Positions 1 to 7,261 of a stretch of 52,576 bases of DNA are shown here, piece after piece (positions within the stretch are counted from its first letter, which is position 1; each line of letters opens with the position of its first letter). The DNA comes from Nanobdellota archaeon (GTDB taxonomy: Archaea > Nanobdellota > Nanobdellia > Woesearchaeales > WJKV01). A program made the position numbers and the translations under genes. Location: the NCBI GenBank assembly GCA_023133595.1, contig JAGLWF010000008.1, forward strand, positions 1 through 52,576. Reading direction: 5' to 3'. The notes beneath the pieces are model-generated. The model did not search any database. It saw only the letters and a program-made list of their open reading frames with translations, and was not told where the DNA came from.

Positions 1-111
1 GATTATTTGCAGATGAGTGGAAAAATAATAATTGGTACAAAAGGAATTCTTTGGATACATGCTGAAAGAAAAGAGCTGGATGAACTAATAAAAAGAGGAA
101 CAGAAATATGA
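1..111 (+). CDS. C-terminal end of a probable antitoxin (partial)
   Basis: A frame is open from the first base of the window and reads 36 residues before a TGA. That stop overlaps the ATG of the next gene (ATGA, 108-111), so the two are probably translationally coupled. A small gene ending in a charged helix (residues such as ELDELIKRGTEI) directly before a RelE/ParE-like toxin is the usual order of a type II toxin-antitoxin operon. The DNA-binding part lies outside the window, so the antitoxin family cannot be named. The role is inferred from position only. Confidence 0.5.
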   Translation, partial: DYLQMSGKIIIGTKGILWIHAERKELDELIKRGTEI

Positions 112-464
112 AACCAGTAAGAGTGATTTTATTGGACGAAGCTGATAGAGAATATAAAAGATTAAATGAGGTAGTTGGTCAGCAGATAAAAGAAGAAAAG
201 GAAAACACAACAGAGATGCAATTATTAAGATCAATAAAACAAAAGAGGGATTTTATTAAAGCAAATCCTTTCTATGGAGACAACATTAAAAAGAAACTGA
301 TTCCTAAATCATATAGTGTTCAAAACTTATGGAGAGTAGAGCTGACAGGTTATTGGAGAATGTTGTATACAATAAGAGGAGATGAAGTTCAAATAATCTG
401 TTTTATTCTGGATATTTTAGATCACGATAACTATAATAAGAAATTTGGCTACAAGAAGAAGTAA
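108..464 (+). CDS. RelE/ParE-superfamily toxin-like protein
   Basis: This 118-residue protein has the size and strand/helix pattern of the RelE/ParE fold: an N-terminal strand (VILLDEAD), a long helical region to about residue 65, then the beta core WRVELTGYWRMLYTI, followed by a strand that ends ILDILDHDNY. In RelE members this fold cleaves ribosome-bound mRNA; in ParE members it poisons gyrase. I cannot tell which applies. The ATG overlaps the stop of the preceding partial gene, which supports a toxin-antitoxin pair. The pair sits next to a diversity-generating retroelement. Confidence is good for the fold and lower for toxicity. Confidence 0.7.
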   Translation: MKPVRVILLDEADREYKRLNEVVGQQIKEEKENTTEMQLLRSIKQKRDFIKANPFYGDNIKKKLIPKSYSVQNLWRVELTGYWRMLYTIRGDEVQIICFILDILDHDNYNKKFGYKKK

Positions 465-481
465 GACAGTAGGGTTGGTTT

Positions 482-1600
482 TCAAGTAGGACGCATTAGT
501 TCTTGTTTGATTGTTATGGCAAGTATTTCTCTTAGTTTATACGTGTTTCCTTGCATTGCATAAGCGTTCCAGCCTCTGAGTGTTTCTTGGATATCTTTAG
601 CATCTATATTCTTTGATTTGTAAAACTCGAGCATATCTTTTAGTTTGCTGTAAATTTTGCGAATATTTCGTTGCCGAACCAGTTTGTAATAATAAAAGCA
701 TCTGAAGCCGAGAAAGGAGATTCCTCTTTTTAAGGGAATGATTTTGCATTTGTCAGGATGCAGCTCTAGCGTTAAGCTGTGCAGGAATGATTCTATCTGT
801 TTTTTATATCTGATCAGCATATTTTTACTTTGGTGCAGAATTACGAAATCATCAACATATCTTAAGTAGTATTTGATTTTTAGTTTATGTTTAATGTATT
901 GGTCCAATTCGTCTAGATAGATGTTTGCAAAGAATTGGCTTGTCCAGTTGCCGAGAGGCATTCCTTTCTGAGCTTGCGAAGAAAGGTCAGCAAATCTTTG
1001 ATTTGCGCTGCCTTTTCCAGGTAATTTAGAATAATGATTATTCAGAATTAGTCTGATTAACCAAAGCACCTTTTCGTCTTTGATATAACGATTAATAATT
1101 TTTAAGAGAATCTTATGATCTACTGTGTCAAAATAGTGTTTGATGTCTGCTTTTAGGACAAAACCGCAAACATCATTAGCATTTCTTGCATCCGATCTTA
1201 ATTTACCATTCTTTGTAACTTTTTTAAGAAATGTGTTAAAACGTTTGAGTGCAGGAAATGTTCCTTTATTCTTCCTGCTGGCATAACTGTCATAGATGAA
1301 TCTTGGCTCAAAAATTGGCTGAAGAATATTGACAAGGGCGTGATGGACTATTCTGTCCCTGAATTGACTTACGCAGATAGTTCGTGTTTTTGGGTCGCGC
1401 AAGATAAAAGTTTTTAGGGGCTGTGGCTGATAAGTTCTTGTTTTAAGTTCTTTGTGCAAATTTATTAAATTTAATCGCCAGTGTTTTTCAAATTTGATGA
1501 CTGCAGGACTCTTGGATTTGTGTTTTTTTGCTTTCTGATACGCATCCTGCAAGTTCTCAAGAGATATAAGTTTCTCAAAAAGATGTCTGAATGTTTTCAT
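482..1600 (-). CDS. Reverse transcriptase of a diversity-generating retroelement
   Basis: This 372-residue reverse transcriptase has the catalytic YVDD at about residues 248-251, a KADIKHYFDTVDH palm motif, and a LGNWTSQFFANIYLDELD block. The GNxTSQ signature is typical of DGR reverse transcriptases, where group II intron enzymes have QGxxxS. The frame is open upstream to 1765, but that extension runs through the template repeat in another phase. The ATG at 1600 (MKTFRHLFEKL) gives a normal DGR RT length. The enzyme should copy the template RNA with errors at adenines and deliver the cDNA to the variable repeat of the target gene. TR and target lie just upstream on the same strand, in standard DGR order. 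No Avd-like accessory gene is visible. Confidence 0.9.
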   Translation of the reverse strand: MKTFRHLFEKLISLENLQDAYQKAKKHKSKSPAVIKFEKHWRLNLINLHKELKTRTYQPQPLKTFILRDPKTRTICVSQFRDRIVHHALVNILQPIFEPRFIYDSYASRKNKGTFPALKRFNTFLKKVTKNGKLRSDARNANDVCGFVLKADIKHYFDTVDHKILLKIINRYIKDEKVLWLIRLILNNHYSKLPGKGSANQRFADLSSQAQKGMPLGNWTSQFFANIYLDELDQYIKHKLKIKYYLRYVDDFVILHQSKNMLIRYKKQIESFLHSLTLELHPDKCKIIPLKRGISFLGFRCFYYYKLVRQRNIRKIYSKLKDMLEFYKSKNIDAKDIQETLRGWNAYAMQGNTYKLREILAITIKQELMRPT

Positions 1601-1627
1601 AAAATCCCGAACCCCCCTAAAGCTATT

Positions 1628-1720
1628 CCGCAAGATCGACCATTGTTGTTGAATTGGTTGTTGATATTGACATTGTTGATGTTGTTGTAGTTGTCGACGC
1701 CAAGACCCACAGGCCGGACT
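1628..1720 (-). repeat. DGR template repeat (TR)
   Basis: Read on the minus strand, this segment matches the 3' end of the target gene. The outer 26 nt on one side and 15 nt on the other (TGGTCGATCTTGCGG in RT sense) are identical between the copies. The centre is packed with AAC/AAT codons: in the target frame it would encode 11 asparagines within 18 residues. An adenine-rich core flanked by exact anchors is the hallmark of a DGR template. It lies between the target gene and the reverse transcriptase and is probably transcribed as a non-coding RNA. Confidence 0.9.
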
Positions 1721-1937
1721 CAGTAGCCCTGCACACCTTTTATCATGCACTGCCACTTCAAACATTCATTCTAAGAAAGAATTACTAGCTGTTGTGGCTG
1801 TATTTCATGCCAATGCTCATTCAGAGACTCTTGGCCTGATGGCAGGACGTGTAGCCCAAGGGGTAGTATAACTGCAAGCTGTGCAGTAATAACCCTGCTC
1901 GGGATAAGAATTGAAAAAAGAAGGTAGATTAAAAAGT

Positions 1938-2070
1938 TTATGCAACCATTTGTCTGATCTTTGCATACAAATTTGTACCTGGTCGTTTAATAATGCGACC
2001 TTTGTTTCCTATGGAAATTTCGCGCGCATTGCGTACCCCGCAAGATCGACCACCGCCGCCGAACTGGCCT
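1938..2070 (-). pseudogene. Out-of-phase C-terminal continuation of the DGR target
   Basis: From the VR gap at about 2070 to a TAA at 1938, the phase matching the template stays open. It encodes GRSCG (also encoded by the TR) and then about 33 residues ending IRQMVA. Restoring two nucleotides in the VR would join it to the upstream target gene, giving a protein of roughly 270 residues. I therefore read it as the displaced C-terminus and not as a separate gene. Confidence 0.55.
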
Positions 2071-2751
2071 GACATTGACACCGTCGACGACGCCAAGACC
2101 CACAGGCCGGACTTCGACATAGTTTCCATCAACTCCGATTTCTTCAAGTTTTTTAGATGTTAAAGGCCAAACATGGCTAGTTTCATAACCTCTCTTGTTA
2201 AGCATTTCTGCACGAGGTTCTGCAAAATCAAGGAATATTGCCTTATTCCAATCATTCTGGCCATACTCGGATTTTCCTTCGACTGATTCTGTCTTTAATT
2301 TAAGAGGACAAGTTTCAGTTGCTTCAGCAATCCTGCCGGTTTGTTCTGCTCTTTGCAAAGCACCCCTAACAAGAGCGTCAGTAACAGGCAGCAAATACTT
2401 GCCATCATTTGAATGAGATTCAAAGCCTTCTTGTGCACGAGCCAGAACAATATTTTTTTCAGGATCTACAGTATCATCAATAGCACCATAAAACTTATCA
2501 CCAACTTTAAAACCAAGAAAAGTTGTACGAGTTGCCTGATACAAATCTGCATCATGTTCTCCGTCAGCTTCGATTCCAAAAGCAGCAGCTTCTCTTGCAC
2601 TATGCAAAATAAATCCATCACCCTGGGCAGCTGCAAATTCTACTGCTCTAGGCCAAACAAGATATTCATCAGAATGCTCAGTAAATTCAACACCATCAAA
2701 AGCTGAATTTTTCAGTTTACATCTTATAATTCGGATTTCTTCAACTGCCAT
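1987..2751 (-). CDS. DGR target (variable) protein, frameshifted in VR
   Basis: This 254-residue protein starts at an ATG with a TATA box about 35 nt upstream (minus strand, near 2790). It carries the variable repeat at its C-terminus, after the conserved VEVRPVGLGV segment. Such targets usually have a C-type-lectin or related fold that displays variable residues for ligand binding; I cannot confirm the fold here. As written, the frame after the 2-nt VR loss ends in a basic tail (RNFHRKQRSHY) that looks unlike a designed C-terminus. The TR-encoded phase would instead read GGGGRSCGVRNA and continue to a stop at 1938. The protein is therefore either frameshifted or affected by a sequence error. 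No signal peptide is evident. Confidence 0.7.
   Translation of the reverse strand: MAVEEIRIIRCKLKNSAFDGVEFTEHSDEYLVWPRAVEFAAAQGDGFILHSAREAAAFGIEADGEHDADLYQATRTTFLGFKVGDKFYGAIDDTVDPEKNIVLARAQEGFESHSNDGKYLLPVTDALVRGALQRAEQTGRIAEATETCPLKLKTESVEGKSEYGQNDWNKAIFLDFAEPRAEMLNKRGYETSHVWPLTSKKLEEIGVDGNYVEVRPVGLGVVDGVNVRPVRRRWSILRGTQCARNFHRKQRSHY
2038..2113 (-). repeat. DGR variable repeat (VR) inside the target gene
   Basis: This is the recipient copy of the template at 1628-1720. Outside the gaps, every difference in the aligned core falls at a TR adenine. I count 14 changed adenines of 19, all to G (T to C on the plus strand). The VR is 17 nt shorter: my alignment places a clean 15-nt loss (five codons) near 2085 and a 2-nt loss at about 2069/2070. 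The exact 15-nt block at 2038-2052 is the likely initiation-of-mutagenic-homing sequence. The 2-nt loss changes the reading frame of the target. Confidence 0.88.
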
Positions 2752-2803
2752 AGTAAATCACAATAATACAAAAAAGGCAGTCATTTATAAAGTTTATTGA
2801 TAG

Positions 2804-2953
2804 TTGAAGAGAGAAGAATTCAGATGTAAGCTTGACGACTTTTTCCTTTGCGAGCCTGGCGATGTTCACGAAATCATCAATGATACTCCAGAAGACTTCG
2901 TCATCTTAATCTTCAAGACAAACGAAGAAGATGATGATATCTACTGGCAATAA
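2804..2953 (+). pseudogene. Remnant of a cupin-domain protein C-terminus
   Basis: A 49-codon frame beginning just after an in-frame stop reads LDDFFLCEPGDVHEIIND and ends with KTNEEDDDIYWQ. The PGDVHEIIN strand with its metal-ligand histidine, followed by EDFVILIFKT, is the usual C-terminal half of a small cupin barrel. The N-terminal half is missing and the frame lacks a good start, so it looks like a truncated gene left beside the DGR. It could still be translated from the TTG at 2804. Cupin assignment is from motif reading only. Confidence 0.45.
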
Positions 2954-2964
2954 TTTTTTCTTTT

Positions 2965-3684
2965 TTATATATTTGCTTTTTCAACCTCAAAAGAAGACAA
3001 TTCTCCTTGGTTCTCTTTCATCCGGGCTATCTTGACATCGATTTTAGAATCAAACTTATTCTTCAGCAGCCAGAGATCAGAGGGTATTATCTTTTCTTTG
3101 TCAATCTCAGAAAGATCAAACCATCTCAGCTCTCCAAGTTCTGTCCTACAGAAATCAAAAGTATCTGTCTGCATCTTAGTAAAGAACAAGATAAAACTGT
3201 GCTTGATCATATCATCACCTTCAACTCTTTCGTGAAGCACGTTGTTGACAGAAACAAAAGAAGCATCAATATTTGTTTTCTCTTTTATCTGTCTGATACT
3301 AGCCTCTTCAAAACTTTCTTCAAGATTCATCTTACCGCCGATCATGGCCCAGTATCCCTGATACGGTCTTTTATTTCTTTTAATCAAAAGGATTTTCCCA
3401 TTATTAACCAAAGCAACAAGAACAACAGGCAGAGGACTCATCTTCTCACCAGTCAAATGAGAAACAATTGGAATATATTTTTCAGCTTCTTTGGTAAGAT
3501 AGTAATATTCTCCCCTCTTCTCAAGGAGACCTTCTTCCTGCATCTTCTCCAGATGATAAGAGACCATATTAGATCTGATCTTGATTGCCTTCTCTATTTC
3601 ATTAAATTTCAAGGAAATCTTATCTAAAAACAGTTTGAATATCTTTTCACGCTCTTTCTTGACCAATCCCCCGGTATATTTCAT
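2965..3684 (-). CDS. HTH-Nudix fusion, probable regulator
   Basis: Residues 8-70 form an ArsR-like winged helix (KIRSNMVSYHLEKMQEEGLLEKRGEYYYLT). Residues 85-200 are a Nudix domain. The Nudix box at about 116-139 keeps the glycine, first glutamate and arginine, but two catalytic glutamates are replaced: Gln132 for the E of RE, and Lys136 for the last E of EE. This suggests a domain that binds a nucleoside-diphosphate-type ligand without hydrolysing it, as in NrtR-type regulators. The ATG at 3684 is preferred over the upstream TTG at 3693. The gene is divergent from the intact Nudix gene at 3753, a plausible target. Confidence 0.75.
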   Translation of the reverse strand: MKYTGGLVKKEREKIFKLFLDKISLKFNEIEKAIKIRSNMVSYHLEKMQEEGLLEKRGEYYYLTKEAEKYIPIVSHLTGEKMSPLPVVLVALVNNGKILLIKRNKRPYQGYWAMIGGKMNLEESFEEASIRQIKEKTNIDASFVSVNNVLHERVEGDDMIKHSFILFFTKMQTDTFDFCRTELGELRWFDLSEIDKEKIIPSDLWLLKNKFDSKIDVKIARMKENQGELSSFEVEKANI

Positions 3685-3752
3685 TTTAGTCAAATTAATT
3701 CGAGGGATTATTTAAATATATTCTATCTCTTCCAGAAAAGAGGGAGTGAATC

Positions 3753-4217
3753 ATGGTCGCAACTAAAGTACACTATGTCTCAATAACTGGAATTATAAGA
3801 AGGAATGGCAGATTTCTTATCTGCAAGAGAAGTCCTAATGAAAAGGCTTTTCCGAATAAGTGGTGTGTTCCTGGTGGAAAGATAGAACATTCTGATTTCA
3901 TAAATGCACCAAAAGATACGAATGATCATTGGCTGGACATATTTGAAAAAGTATTAAAAAAAGAAATAAAAGAAGAGACAAATCTTGATATAAAGAACAT
4001 AGGTTATTGTTCTAGTTTGGTTTTCATCAGGCCGAACGGATACTCTACGATAATTGTTAGTCTCTACAGTGACTACGAGGACGGAGATATAAAATTGCAA
4101 GCAGATGAACTATCAGAATATGCATGGGTCACACTGGCAGAGGCAAAGAACTATGATCTCATAGAAAACATCTATGAACAATTAGAGAAAGTAGAAGGAA
4201 TATACAAGAGATCATAG
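3753..4217 (+). CDS. Nudix hydrolase
   Basis: This 154-residue Nudix protein has the Nudix helix at about residues 41-77 (PGGKIE, then EIKEETNL). The catalytic EIKEE glutamates (71, 74, 75) are intact, with Lys replacing the usual Arg. An insertion of about 15 residues between the glycine loop and the catalytic helix (HSDFINAPKDTNDHW) is longer than in typical MutT-like enzymes. The start is preceded by gagggag, a good ribosome-binding site. It should hydrolyse a nucleoside diphosphate linked to another moiety; the substrate is unknown. It diverges from the HTH-Nudix gene, and its end overlaps the convergent acyltransferase by 6 nt. Confidence 0.82.
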   Translation: MVATKVHYVSITGIIRRNGRFLICKRSPNEKAFPNKWCVPGGKIEHSDFINAPKDTNDHWLDIFEKVLKKEIKEETNLDIKNIGYCSSLVFIRPNGYSTIIVSLYSDYEDGDIKLQADELSEYAWVTLAEAKNYDLIENIYEQLEKVEGIYKRS

Positions 4218-4982
4218 ATTTGAGAATCTTCTTAAAGATTCATAGACAATCTTATCCAGATCTTTATCCTGCACATCATATGCTCTTCCAACTCGAACCC
4301 GAACTTTTGCTTTCAGCGTCCATAACGAAGCGAATTTTCCTCGAGAACCCCAAAGTGAAGAATATTCAATGCCAACAGGTATAGCAGGAACTTTAATTCC
4401 ACATTCTTCTTCAATTTCTCTTGTAAAATTAATAGCTAAATTTTCAATATCAAGCATTTCTCCAAAACTTCTAGTGCCTTCTGGATGCACAACAACAACT
4501 TCTCCATTTCTATAGAACTCTTTTAATTTTTCCCGCAATTCTTCTTTGAATCCCTTTGCTTCCTCTTTTTGTGCTCTGAATTTCTCTTTTAGCTTTTTCT
4601 TTTTCTTTTCATTTTTCTCTACTCTGATCTTCTTCCTTAAATTAATAAGATCCAAAGATCGTCCGATCTTCACTGCACCATAAAGTCCAAGAATACCAGG
4701 CAATCCAGATTTCATAACCCAATATGCGTATCTACCTCTCCAATGCCTGAGCAAAATCCCTTCATAGACAATATCTCTTAAAGCCTGATGTTTTGGGAGC
4801 AATAGAACAGGCCCTTCTTCAGGAATGTTCTCCTCTCCAGAATATTCTACATCAAAGTATGAATGCAAAACCCCTCGACATACACAAGAAGATAGATAAA
4901 ACACTGTCTTGTTTCTTTTCCAAACCCCCATATCAGGCAAATATAGTAATGTTTTTATAAAGTTTTGTAAAGCAGACAACAT
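4212..4982 (-). CDS. PlsC-type 1-acylglycerol-3-phosphate acyltransferase family protein
   Basis: The acyltransferase signatures are present: the HxxxxD motif (HQALRD, His65/Asp70) and PEGTR at about 167-171. A lysine-rich charged insertion of about 45 residues lies between them. The family transfers acyl chains to lysophospholipids at the membrane. In an archaeon with isoprenoid lipids the substrate is uncertain, although DPANN genomes often carry such bacterial-type genes. The frame extends up to 5039, but the ATG at 4982 (MLSALQNF) avoids overlapping the divergent gene at 5016 and its promoter. Family confidence is high; reaction confidence is low. Confidence 0.8.
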   Translation of the reverse strand: MLSALQNFIKTLLYLPDMGVWKRNKTVFYLSSCVCRGVLHSYFDVEYSGEENIPEEGPVLLLPKHQALRDIVYEGILLRHWRGRYAYWVMKSGLPGILGLYGAVKIGRSLDLINLRKKIRVEKNEKKKKKLKEKFRAQKEEAKGFKEELREKLKEFYRNGEVVVVHPEGTRSFGEMLDIENLAINFTREIEEECGIKVPAIPVGIEYSSLWGSRGKFASLWTLKAKVRVRVGRAYDVQDKDLDKIVYESLRRFSNL

Positions 4983-4984
4983 AG

Positions 4985-4996
4985 TTTTATATATCA
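4985..4996 (+). promoter_or_regulatory. TATA box for the gene at 5016
   Basis: TTTATATATC is centred about 26 nt ahead of the ATG at 5016, which leaves essentially no 5' leader. The same arrangement recurs ahead of the genes at 5453, 6222, 8690 (minus strand), 8794, 9873, 10370 and 10667. Leaderless transcripts are common in archaea. Confidence 0.6.
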
Positions 4997-5015
4997 AAAT
5001 AATCATCAAAATAGT

Positions 5016-5429
5016 ATGGCAGATCTGACTGATGAACAAAGAGCAAAATTAGAGCGGATATTAGGAGAATTCAATGAAGGTTTAGATGCTGTTGATTGCG
5101 TCTATCTTCCAAGAGCAGAGATTTTTCTTGGATCTGGTTTGATCGAAAATCTTCTAAAATGCGAACATAATCCAATCTTATTTAATCCATTTAGGAATTC
5201 TACAGAAAGGCTTCCACCAGAGGGGACATTAAATCCAGAAACGAATCCTCTTCTGATTATTGATTATGATTATATGGGCAGGGCAGGGGATAGATGGACA
5301 ATACATTATTTTCTCAATGAAGGTTACAAAGGCATACGCTGCTTATACATGCACGGCAAATTCAATGATGATACTTCGAATGATCTTATATTCACTTTTG
5401 GAGAGGATGTGATAAACAAAACTATATAA
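5016..5429 (+). CDS. Hypothetical soluble protein, 137 aa
   Basis: I do not recognise this protein. It begins with a short charged helix (LTDEQRAKLERILGEF), followed by a mixed alpha/beta region with PLLIIDYDYMGRAGDR and IRCLYMHGKFND. There is no signal peptide or membrane segment. A TATA box about 26 nt upstream suggests a leaderless single-gene transcript. The pseudouridine synthase gene at 5453 has its own TATA box at the end of this gene, so the two are probably independent. Confidence 0.7.
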   Translation: MADLTDEQRAKLERILGEFNEGLDAVDCVYLPRAEIFLGSGLIENLLKCEHNPILFNPFRNSTERLPPEGTLNPETNPLLIIDYDYMGRAGDRWTIHYFLNEGYKGIRCLYMHGKFNDDTSNDLIFTFGEDVINKTI

Positions 5430-5452
5430 ACAATTGATTTCTTTAGAAACTT

Positions 5453-6142
5453 ATGCAACAAAGACTACAAAAGATAATGTCAGAAGCTGGGATCGCATCC
5501 AGAAGGAAGAGCGAAGAGCTGATAGAAAAAGGTCTGGTCAAAGTAAATGGAAAGATAGCAACTTTAGGAGACAAGGCAGATCCAAAAATAGACAAGATAG
5601 AAGTCAAAAACAAACCAATAAAACTAGAAAAGAAGATTTACATCATAATCAACAAACCAAAAGACATACTCTGTTCTGTATCTGATGACAGGGGAAGAAA
5701 AACAATAGTACAATTAGTAAAAACAAAAGAAAAGATTTATCCAGTAGGAAGATTAGACTTAGACACTGAAGGGATATTAATCCTGACAAATGACGGTGAT
5801 TTTGCAAACCAGATAATACATCCAAGATACAACATCAAAAAAACCTACCAAGCAACCTTAGACAAACCTCTTCTTCTGAAAGATTTATTGAAATTAAAAA
5901 AAGGATTGACAATAGAAGACAGAAAAGTAAATGTTTTCGACCTAAAACAAAAAAATAAAGAAATTACTTTAGCAATCCACGAAGGAAGAAAGCATATCAT
6001 AAAAAAACTCTTTGAGAAACTAGGATATAAAATAGAAAGATTGAAACGAATAGCTATTGGAAACTTAACCCTGACTTTAAAGCCAGGAGAATACAAAGAA
6101 GTAGAGAAGGACTGGTTATTAAACAAGATAACGAAAGATTAA
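5453..6142 (+). CDS. RsuA/RluB-family pseudouridine synthase
   Basis: An N-terminal S4 RNA-binding domain (QRLQKIMSEAGIASRRKSEELI, about residues 1-60) is followed by the synthase domain. It carries the catalytic-loop signature GRLDLDTEGI, with the nucleophilic aspartate at residue 102, and the C-terminal EGRKHIIKKLF motif. Members isomerise a specific uridine in rRNA. The family is bacterial in distribution, so this copy was probably acquired by transfer, as seen in several DPANN lineages. The length of 229 aa is normal. A TATA box (ACTATATAAAC, 5420-5430) lies about 25 nt before the ATG. Confidence 0.9.
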   Translation: MQQRLQKIMSEAGIASRRKSEELIEKGLVKVNGKIATLGDKADPKIDKIEVKNKPIKLEKKIYIIINKPKDILCSVSDDRGRKTIVQLVKTKEKIYPVGRLDLDTEGILILTNDGDFANQIIHPRYNIKKTYQATLDKPLLLKDLLKLKKGLTIEDRKVNVFDLKQKNKEITLAIHEGRKHIIKKLFEKLGYKIERLKRIAIGNLTLTLKPGEYKEVEKDWLLNKITKD

Positions 6143-6221
6143 TTAAACCAGATTGATGATGCTTCCAGAAGATCCATTCTAATGAAAAAGTTTATAAATT
6201 CGTATTTTTTCAAAGCTGCTA

Positions 6222-6713
6222 ATGAAGCGAATACTCGAGGTACCGAACATAAGACAGCGAAAGATGCACTGCGGTCCAGCCACAACTGCACAGGTTCTTG
6301 ATTTCTTAGGTTTTCTATTCTCACAACAAGAAATAATTGAAGCAATGGGCCTGACACCTTTAACAGTCCTCAAGGAAGGGATCGAAGATAAACATATCAT
6401 TACTGCTGCTGAAGAATTAGGATTCCGGGCAGAAATTTTTCATAGACTAAGTCTGGATAAAATTGTCAAAGTTATTGATTACGGCCTGCCAATAATCGCA
6501 CCGTGCAGATCTGACAGGATTGCTGATCATTACTATGTCATAAGAGGTTATGAACTAAATCCAAGAGAAAGAGTTTTTGTGAATGATCCAGGAGATCTAA
6601 GAAGAAGAAGATTTGAATACGATGCTTTCTGTAAGATCTGGCTGCACGATAAGTATAGAACAGGCATTGTAATATCAGAGAGAAGAAGAGGAAGACCACC
6701 AAAGATCCTATGA
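6222..6713 (+). CDS. C39-like cysteine peptidase with basic AT-hook-like tail
   Basis: The fold is papain-like, of the C39 kind. The catalytic Cys is in HCGPAT (Cys17), His103 in ADHYYVIRGY and Asp122 in VNDPG. C39 domains usually cleave double-glycine leader peptides within ABC exporters; stand-alone versions have diverse roles. There is no signal peptide or transporter domain, so it is probably cytosolic. The last residues, RRRGRPPKIL, match the AT-hook core RGRP and could bind AT-rich DNA. A TATA box (GTTTATAAATT, near 6189) stands about 30 nt before the ATG. It overlaps the convergent gene by 6 nt. Confidence 0.72.
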   Translation: MKRILEVPNIRQRKMHCGPATTAQVLDFLGFLFSQQEIIEAMGLTPLTVLKEGIEDKHIITAAEELGFRAEIFHRLSLDKIVKVIDYGLPIIAPCRSDRIADHYYVIRGYELNPRERVFVNDPGDLRRRRFEYDAFCKIWLHDKYRTGIVISERRRGRPPKIL

Positions 6714-7196
6714 TTCTTTAGCCATTCTTTCTTTTATCATCTTAGCTTTTTCAATCCGGCCTCGTTTAGTATAAGCATGATGTTCTCTGTCCAAAGAGAC
6801 AACAGGAATTCTTAATGCATCATAAAAAACTATTGTTTTAGTTTCTTTGGTCAGATTTTCTTTCCATGTATCTCCATTAGGAATTTTATTTATCATATCC
6901 CCAACCACATCAATGTGAATGTTATTTATCCTGAATGTTCCATGATAAGCTTTGAACTTTTCAACCTCCCGAAAACCAACAGCTTTAGTCATAAATTTTT
7001 TCAAGATTTTTTCAATCGCAAATGCCCCGTCTTTATCTGTCAGGATATCAATATCATCAGTGCCATATTCTAAATCAATTCCTTGAAGAACAAGATTCGT
7101 ACTTCCCATTATTGCCCAATTGATTTCTTTCTCAGGCAATAGCTCAACAAGAATTCTCAAAGCTTCCATGTGTCTCTTTGGTATCAGTTCCTTCAT
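6708..7196 (-). CDS. MNT-like nucleotidyltransferase
   Basis: This 162-residue protein shows the nucleotidyltransferase-fold signature: MGST at about residue 30, then a DDIDI metal-binding motif (Asp47/48 and Asp50), and a later IDVVGD strand that may supply the third carboxylate. Such proteins are often toxin or antitoxin partners (MNT/HEPN, AbiEii) or act on unknown nucleic acids. No HEPN partner is adjacent. The ATG at 7196 is preferred over the TTG at 7202. Confidence 0.65.
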   Translation of the reverse strand: MKELIPKRHMEALRILVELLPEKEINWAIMGSTNLVLQGIDLEYGTDDIDILTDKDGAFAIEKILKKFMTKAVGFREVEKFKAYHGTFRINNIHIDVVGDMINKIPNGDTWKENLTKETKTIVFYDALRIPVVSLDREHHAYTKRGRIEKAKMIKERMAKES

Positions 7197-7261
7197 GCCC
7201 AAACGAGATTAGAAAGAATATTTAAGTGTTGTGAAACGTAAAAACTGAAAATTATAATTAT

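Noticed and set aside
482-1600. Group II intron maturase or retron reverse transcriptase
   Set aside because: No maturase/endonuclease domain and no retron msr/msd structure seen; the GNxTSQ motif plus a TR/VR pair identify a DGR.
1601-1765. In-frame 55-codon N-terminal extension of the reverse transcriptase
   Set aside because: The extension runs across the template repeat in a phase that gives Gln-rich sequence unlike any RT; the ATG at 1600 gives a normal DGR RT.
5434-5685. 83-codon plus-strand frame overlapping the pseudouridine synthase
   Set aside because: It is in another phase of a clearly conserved S4/synthase gene and is rich in Arg/Lys/Gln as expected for a shadow.
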